Positions 59,601 through 64,000 of a stretch of 64,000 nucleotides of DNA are shown in pieces (position 1 is the first letter of the stretch; the number at the start of each line of letters is the position of its first letter). Source of the stretch: Longispora albida DSM 44784 (GTDB lineage: Bacteria > Actinomycetota > Actinomycetes > Mycobacteriales > Micromonosporaceae); contig NZ_KB903837.1 of assembly GCF_000379825.1 (NCBI RefSeq), forward strand, positions 279,193 through 343,192, read 5' to 3'. The position numbers and the translations under genes are program-made. The notes under the pieces are model-generated. The model searched no databases, was not told where the DNA came from, and saw only the letters and a list, made by a program, of their open reading frames with translations.

Positions 59601-60145
59601 CCGAGGGCAACACGCTCGTGGTGCTCGACGAGAACGCGCACAGCGAACGGGCGCGCTTCACGTTTCCGCGCCAGCGCCGCGACCGGCGGCTGTGCCTGGC
59701 CGACTTCTACCGGCCGAAGGAGAGCGGGGAGCTGGACGTCGTGGCGTTCCAGCTGGTGACGATGGGCACGCCGATCAGCGAGTACGCCAACAAGCTGTTC
59801 GCGGCCAACTCCTACCGGGACTACCTCGAGGTGCACGGCCTGTCCGTCCAGCTCACCGAGGCCCTCGCGGAGTACTGGCACCGGCGGATCCGCTCCGAGG
59901 TCGGGATCGCCGACCGGGACCCGGCCGACGTGGAAGGCCTGTTCCGGGTCGACTACCAGGGCTGCCGTTACTCCTTCGGCTACCCGGCCTGCCCGGACCT
60001 CGAAGACCGCGGCACCCTCGTCGAACTGCTCGGCGCGGACCGGATCGGTGTCGAGCTGTCGGAGGAGTACCAGCTCGTCCCCGAGCAGTCCACCGACGCC
60101 ATGATCACGTTCCACCCGGAGGCGAGCTACTTCAACGCCAAATGA
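56648..60145 (+). CDS. metH: Cobalamin-dependent methionine synthase
   Basis: This 1165-residue enzyme transfers a methyl group from methyltetrahydrofolate to homocysteine via B12. Domains in order: homocysteine binding (about 1-310, zinc ligands in 'LNCATG' and '[11 protein letters not shown]'), pterin binding (about 330-590), B12 cap and Rossmann domain ('[20 protein letters not shown]', the His that ligates cobalt, about 737-756), and AdoMet activation ('[14 protein letters not shown]', about 1110-1123). GTG 56648 gives the normal start. It is full length. A terminator follows at 60171. The cbt operon in the same window shows that B12 supply is regulated here. Confidence 0.95.
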   Translation: [1165 protein letters not shown]

Positions 60146-60170
60146 TGTCGGCCGCGTGACTTCGACGCCG

Positions 60171-60203
60171 GGAGGACCCTGCTGACCTCAGCGGGGTCCT
60201 CCT
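60171..60203 (+). terminator. Terminator after metH
   Basis: GGAGGACCC at 60172-60180 and GGGTCCTCC at 60195-60203 pair, with a nested GCTGA/CAGC stem between. It starts 27 bases after the metH stop. Confidence 0.75.
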
Positions 60204-60302
60204 CGTAGTACGCGTCCTCGTAGCGCGTCGAGGTCGCCGGCCGCGGTGCGGCCATCGTCCGCCCCGGACGGCTGGGGCCTCCCGCTTCGTCTTGCGGGCT
60301 GG

Positions 60303-60890
60303 TCAGGTCTGGGGTGGCAGTGGCCAGACGTACTGGTCGAGGAAGTCCTCCACGGCGGTGGCCATCTGCCCGATGGCCCCGGTGGAGGCGGCGAGCCGGC
60401 CTGGCACGTACAGGCCGTGGTCGGCGCCGTCGATCTCGAGTACGTGCGGGGTCAGCTCGCGGGCCAGGTCGCCGTCCCAGCTGGAGTCGGCTGTCCCGCC
60501 GATCAGGAGGAAGGGAGCGGTGGCCGCGCGCAGTGCTCCGGTCACCTCGGGGTGGCTGAGCAGCGGGGTGATCCATACCGCGGGCAGTGCGCGCTGGGCG
60601 GCCTGGATGGCCGCGCAGGTACCCAGCGACTTGCCGATCAGCAGGGGCGTGACCCCGGGATGTTCGGCGGCCAGGTCGTCGAGTACCTGCCGGGCCTGGG
60701 GATCCACCCAGCCGGCCCGTTCGTCACGGGTCAGGCGTCGTGCTTCGTCCGGGTCAGGCCACGAGTGTGCGCGGATCTCCGCGCCGCGCAGGTCGGCGGC
60801 GTCGGCTGCGTACATCAGGGTCGGGGCGTACGGGCCGAACTGGCTGCCGGGGAACACCACGGCCACCCGGGCGGGAAGGGGTTGCACCAT
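60303..60890 (-). CDS. Small alpha/beta-hydrolase
   Basis: This 195-residue protein has a minimal alpha/beta-hydrolase fold. 'PLLIGKSLGTCAAIQAAQRA' holds the nucleophile elbow (GKSLG, Ser about 83). An Asp in 'GTADSSWDG' and His in 'DGADHGLYVPG' complete the triad. It belongs to the short dienelactone-hydrolase-like group. ATG 60890 is preferred; the frame continues upstream into the regulator gene. It follows the regulator by 46 bases and may be cotranscribed. The substrate is unknown. Confidence 0.8.
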   Translation of the reverse strand: MVQPLPARVAVVFPGSQFGPYAPTLMYAADAADLRGAEIRAHSWPDPDEARRLTRDERAGWVDPQARQVLDDLAAEHPGVTPLLIGKSLGTCAAIQAAQRALPAVWITPLLSHPEVTGALRAATAPFLLIGGTADSSWDGDLARELTPHVLEIDGADHGLYVPGRLAASTGAIGQMATAVEDFLDQYVWPLPPQT

Positions 60891-60936
60891 CTGGCCAACC
60901 CTACCGGCCAGCCGACCGCCTGCTGCCATCGACCTT

Positions 60937-63474
60937 CTACGATCGATCAACCACGAGCGCATCCGCCCTTCTGATCCGGCCCAGGCCAGCCCGGGACCGG
61001 TCTTGCCCGCGGACATCGCCCAGCTCCGCTCCGAGTGCCAAAGCCGCCTCGAAATGGAGCTGAGCCTCTGTGAACCTGCCCAGCGCGGTTAGCACCTCAC
61101 CCAGCCCGTTGAGCGCGTCCATTTCGCCCAGTCGCCCGCCGGACTCCCGGAACATGGCCAGAGCTCGCTCGTGGTGCTCTAGTGCCCGCTCCAGCTGGTG
61201 GAGGCCGGCGTAGGTCCGGCCCAGGTCGTCGTATCCGCTCGCCGTGCCGTCCAGGTAACCGGTCTGCTCGTATACCCGCATGGCCTGCTGGAGGTGGCCG
61301 AGTGCTTGGTGGAGCCGGCCGGACTGCCGGTACGCCCGGCCCATCTCGTGCAGCGTGATCGCCTCCAGTGGGCGGTGTCCTTCGGCACGGTGCTCGGTGA
61401 GGGCGAGGGTCAGCTGTTCGAGGGCTTCGTCCTCGCGGCCGGCCCGGCTCAGCGTCCAGCCGAGCGATGTCAGCGTCATGCCCCGGCTTCTGGGTAGCCT
61501 GCCGTCGTCTGCCAGCCCCAGATTGACCCGTAGCAGCCGCAACGCGTCCTCCGGCTGTCCCAGGCGCAGGAGAATGGGCGCGAGATTGTGCCTGGCGTGG
61601 AACGCGCTGAGCTGATCCCCGGCCAGTTCGGCCTGTTCGAGGGCGCGCAGGGCATGGTCCCGGGCGAGATCCGCCTGGCCGAGTTTGTAGTAGACGGGAC
61701 TCAGATTGCCTTCGGTGTGCCGCTGGCCGTCCAGGTCGCCGCATGCGATGGCGACAGTCAGGGCCTCGCGCAGTTCGCTGACGGCACGCTCGTGCTGGCC
61801 GAGCCGGTACCGGAGAACGCCGGCTCTCGACAGCAGCCGGCCTCGGCTGACCTGGTCATCGATGTCTGTGGCGGCACGGAGGGCCTGCCTGCACGCCCGC
61901 AGCCCAGCCTCGAGCCGGCCGGTGCCCTCCAGGTGGCGGAGCAGCAGCCCCGTGAGCTCGACGGCATGGCGTGGCCAGCCCTGACTGGCCGCGTAGGCGA
62001 TGCAGGACATCAGGTTGTCCAGCTCGGCGGTCAGCCAGGCGGTGGCGCGCTCCGGCGTCACCGGCCCCGGCGCGGCGGTGACTGCGGGGAATCGGTCGCG
62101 CCATTCCGGGTACAGCAGATAGACCGCCTGCGCCGCCGAGGACAGGTAGTGGTCGAGAAGCCGCGTCACGGCCGCGCTGTTGTTGCTGGGCGCCTGGTCG
62201 ATGCCAGCTCGCTCGGCGGCGTAGGCGCGGGTGAGGTCGTGGAGCCGGTAACGGCCCGTCTCCTGCTGTTCGGCGAGGTATGCGGCTGTCAGTGCGTTCA
62301 GTCTGCTTCGTGCGTCTGCTGGCACGAGCCCGCAGAGTGCCGCCGTCGCGTTGACGTCGATGTCGGCCGCGGGGGCCAGCGCCAGCTGCCGCAGCATCTG
62401 TCGCAACTGGGGTGTCAGGCTCGCGTCGGTCAGGTCCAGAGCGGCTCGCAGGCCACCCTCCAGCGTCAGTGCGGTCAGCCGGTGTGGATAGTCGGCCATC
62501 GGCCAGTCAGGGTGGTCGCGGAGGTGCGCTCCGAGGACTGACAGGGCCAGTGGCAGATGGCCAGCGCGTTCGGCTACCTGCTGGGCGGCCGGGCGGTCGG
62601 CGCGGATGCGATCCGGGCCGGCGATGCCGCCGAGCAGGGCGAGAGATTCGCTGCTGGTGAGTGTGCCCACTGTGGCCTGGCTGCCGATCCGGCCCAGGCT
62701 GTTCCGGCTGGTGACTATCGCCAGGCAGCCGGGGGTGCCGGGCAGCAACGGCCGGATCTGCTCAAGGTGGGAGGCGTTGTCGAGCATGACCAGGGCCCCG
62801 GATCCGGCCAGCATTTCCCGGTAACGCCGGGATCGCTCTGCCAGCCCGGCCGGGATCCGTTCCCCGGCCACACCCAGCAAGAGCAGAAACGATTCCAGTA
62901 CCGCCGCGGGGTCCGCCGGTGGCCACCGGGAGTCGTAGCCTCGCAGATTCACGAACAGCACTTTCTTGTACTGGTCGTCAGCGAGCAGTTCATGACCCAG
63001 CCGGACAGCCAGGGTGGTCTTTCCTGCTCCCGCCATTCCTGCGAGCACGAGGCACGGCGGGTGGGACTGGAGCCGCTGGCGGAGGCGAGTCAGCAGCCCG
63101 CGCCGGCCGACGAAGCCGGGGGCCTGCGCGGGCAGTGCCGTCGAGACCGTCACCTGGCCCGACGCTTCCGTGTTCACCAGTACCCTGCGGAGCGCCACCC
63201 GCCAGGCCTCGAGTTCTCCGGTGCCGGTCACCAGCTCGGCGACCAGGGCGTCCAGCAGTTCTGGGTTCGGCCGGCGGCGTCCCACGGCGAAGCAGTAGCC
63301 GACGGTGGCTCGGGCGGGCAGCTCGCTTTCCGGCCGGCCTGCCTGCTTCCACGCGACCCGGATCCGCTTGGTCAGCTGCGAGATGGACGGATTGCCTGCC
63401 CACGCCTTGAGCTCGCGCAACGCGAGGATGAAGTCGTCGGTGGTGCGGATGCGCATCGGATCCGGCATCGTCAT
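60937..63474 (-). CDS. NB-ARC/TPR transcriptional regulator with N-terminal HTH
   Basis: This 845-residue protein has three parts. The N-terminal about 90 residues resemble an XRE-like or effector HTH ('TTDDFILALRELKAWAGNPS', 'ISQLTKRI'). The NB-ARC ATPase has Walker A 'LAGMAGAGKTTLA' and 'GALVMLDNASHLEQIRPLLP' (kinase 2), then 'GCLAIVTSRNSL' (RNBS-B) and 'GHLPLALSVLGAHL' (GxP). The C-terminus has about eight TPR-like repeats. It lacks the BTAD domain of full AfsR/SARP proteins. It is divergent from two small peptide genes and probably controls them, or senses the peptide. Confidence 0.85.
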   Translation of the reverse strand: MTMPDPMRIRTTDDFILALRELKAWAGNPSISQLTKRIRVAWKQAGRPESELPARATVGYCFAVGRRRPNPELLDALVAELVTGTGELEAWRVALRRVLVNTEASGQVTVSTALPAQAPGFVGRRGLLTRLRQRLQSHPPCLVLAGMAGAGKTTLAVRLGHELLADDQYKKVLFVNLRGYDSRWPPADPAAVLESFLLLLGVAGERIPAGLAERSRRYREMLAGSGALVMLDNASHLEQIRPLLPGTPGCLAIVTSRNSLGRIGSQATVGTLTSSESLALLGGIAGPDRIRADRPAAQQVAERAGHLPLALSVLGAHLRDHPDWPMADYPHRLTALTLEGGLRAALDLTDASLTPQLRQMLRQLALAPAADIDVNATAALCGLVPADARSRLNALTAAYLAEQQETGRYRLHDLTRAYAAERAGIDQAPSNNSAAVTRLLDHYLSSAAQAVYLLYPEWRDRFPAVTAAPGPVTPERATAWLTAELDNLMSCIAYAASQGWPRHAVELTGLLLRHLEGTGRLEAGLRACRQALRAATDIDDQVSRGRLLSRAGVLRYRLGQHERAVSELREALTVAIACGDLDGQRHTEGNLSPVYYKLGQADLARDHALRALEQAELAGDQLSAFHARHNLAPILLRLGQPEDALRLLRVNLGLADDGRLPRSRGMTLTSLGWTLSRAGREDEALEQLTLALTEHRAEGHRPLEAITLHEMGRAYRQSGRLHQALGHLQQAMRVYEQTGYLDGTASGYDDLGRTYAGLHQLERALEHHERALAMFRESGGRLGEMDALNGLGEVLTALGRFTEAQLHFEAALALGAELGDVRGQDRSRAGLGRIRRADALVVDRS

Positions 63475-63574
63475 CGCAGAACCTGCCCCCGTCCAAGTTC
63501 GTCCGAAGTCCGGCCGCCATCGCATCGACCCATGTCACTGTACCTGGGGAAGTGAGAGCCCCAGGGAGGTGACA

Positions 63575-63760
63575 ATGAAGGCAACGATTTCCGGCGGCCT
63601 GCTGGCCGTGACGATGGTGCTCGGCGGGATCCTGTTCGCCGGTGCGACCCCGGCCGCAGCCGGCCACGGTTCTTCCGGCCACAAGCCGCGAGACCCTGGC
63701 ATTGCCGGGACGGACCACAAGCCGCGTGATCGCGGCTTCGCCGGCCGGTTCGGCGGCTGA
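63575..63760 (+). CDS. Small secreted peptide with repeated His-Lys-Pro-Arg motif
   Basis: This 61-residue precursor has a clear Sec signal peptide (about 1-29, 'LLAVTMVLGGILFAGATPAA' then 'A'). The mature part is only about 32 residues: 'GHGSSGHKPRDPGIAG' and 'TDHKPRDRGFAGRFGG', a duplicated H-K-P-R-D unit. It has no cysteine. A strong AGGGAGGTG site precedes the ATG. It lies next to the NB-ARC regulator and 53 bases before the Cys-rich peptide gene. The function is unknown; a secreted signalling or antimicrobial peptide is possible. Confidence 0.65.
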   Translation: MKATISGGLLAVTMVLGGILFAGATPAAAGHGSSGHKPRDPGIAGTDHKPRDRGFAGRFGG

Positions 63761-63813
63761 ACGAGTCCAGGCGGTCAGTGTCAGTGGCTGAGGTAATTCA
63801 TCGGAGGTGTTGC

Positions 63814-63960
63814 ATGTTCGGCAAGTTTGGTGACCGGTTGCTCTCGGTGTTCGTGCCGCGGGTGACCGCTGCGGCCAAGGAGCTCTGCGGGGTGGAACCC
63901 TGCGGGCGCAAGGGCTGGCGGCTCTGCTGCGTGTACAGCGGCTGCGGCCCCTGCAGGTAG
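63814..63960 (+). CDS. Small cysteine-rich peptide
   Basis: This 48-residue peptide has six Cys (25, 30, 38, 39, 44, 47) in the last half. The first part, 'MFGKFGDRLLSVFVPRVTAA', is amphipathic and ends in a small-residue stretch, like the leader or membrane-contact part of short actinobacterial peptides with a 'GDRLL.xFVPxxTAAA' start (recalled pattern, not searched). The core 'LCGVEPCGRKGWRLCCVY' and 'SGCGPCR' could form three disulfides or be a modification substrate. The ATG follows CGGAGGTG. A terminator closes the transcript. Confidence 0.65.
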   Translation: MFGKFGDRLLSVFVPRVTAAAKELCGVEPCGRKGWRLCCVYSGCGPCR

Positions 63961-63971
63961 AAGCGGGTTCA

Positions 63972-64000
63972 GGCCATCCCAGGTGCGGCCTGGGGTGGCC
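63972..64000 (+). terminator. Terminator after the Cys-rich peptide gene
   Basis: Twelve-base arms with one G-T pair (63972-63983, 63989-64000) enclose a five-base loop and end at the window edge, 11 bases after the stop. Confidence 0.65.

Noticed and set aside
60127..60254. Small minus-strand ORF downstream of metH
   Set aside because: It lies over the metH terminator, ends inside the metH 3' end and has no ribosome site.
1..64000. CRISPR arrays, tRNA or rRNA genes, prophage or complete IS elements
   Set aside because: No regularly spaced repeats, cloverleaf-type sequences, integrase, transposase or phage structural genes were seen on either strand.

Overview
The window is high-GC DNA from an actinomycete, probably a filamentous one. 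The signs are GTG starts, ATGA/GTGA gene overlaps, Tat signals, a PAC2 protein, a LAL-type LuxR giant and an NB-ARC/TPR regulator. Genus cannot be fixed by reading alone. Most genes are single genes or small operons. No rRNA, tRNA, CRISPR array or intact insertion sequence was seen.

Layout. 1-5226: the 3' part of a GH36-like glycosidase, a tandem-GNAT acetyltransferase, two tiny paralogous genes (54 codons each) with mersacidin/lichenicidin-type leaders, and a LAL regulator. 5210-6123: ohr-ohrR with a palindromic operator. 6403-18574: a tightly coupled five-gene operon (DUF4132, a 1562-residue unknown, MoxR AAA+, a DUF5682-vWA fusion, SWIM protein) resembling the E. coli yeh genes. 18605-26980: phospholipase C, carbonic anhydrase (with a DasR-like dre site between them), a PRC-barrel protein, small enzymes, an ABC exporter and an MDR reductase/MarR pair. 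27011-34195: valS, a CBS protein, a second ABC exporter with a MarR-like regulator, and a two-component system. 34366-43492: secreted protease, cbtBA under a cobalamin riboswitch, esterase, GntR regulator, glutaminase, a dehydrogenase, an MFS pump and an XRE/membrane-protein pair.

The most interesting region is 44073-55458, a probable natural-product cluster built around N-N bond formation. A cupin and a methionyl-tRNA-synthetase-like enzyme (separate overlapping genes), an FAD amine oxidase and a lysine/ornithine-type N-hydroxylase make up the known hydrazine-forming set (Spb38/Spb40 of s56-p1, Tri26-28 of triacsin). The inferred route is lysine to N6-hydroxylysine, coupling with glycine, then oxidative release of hydrazinoacetic acid. 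A small beta-rich protein, an L-amino-acid-ligase-like ATP-grasp enzyme, an MFS exporter and two paralogous circularly permuted ATP-grasp ligases follow, so the product is probably a short hydrazine-containing peptide or amide. The ligase set suggests a member whose product is not one I can name.

55715-64000: a PAC2 protein, metH, a small hydrolase, an NB-ARC/TPR regulator and, divergent from it, two small peptide genes. One encodes a secreted peptide and the other a six-cysteine peptide followed by a terminator; the pair is a candidate peptide system.
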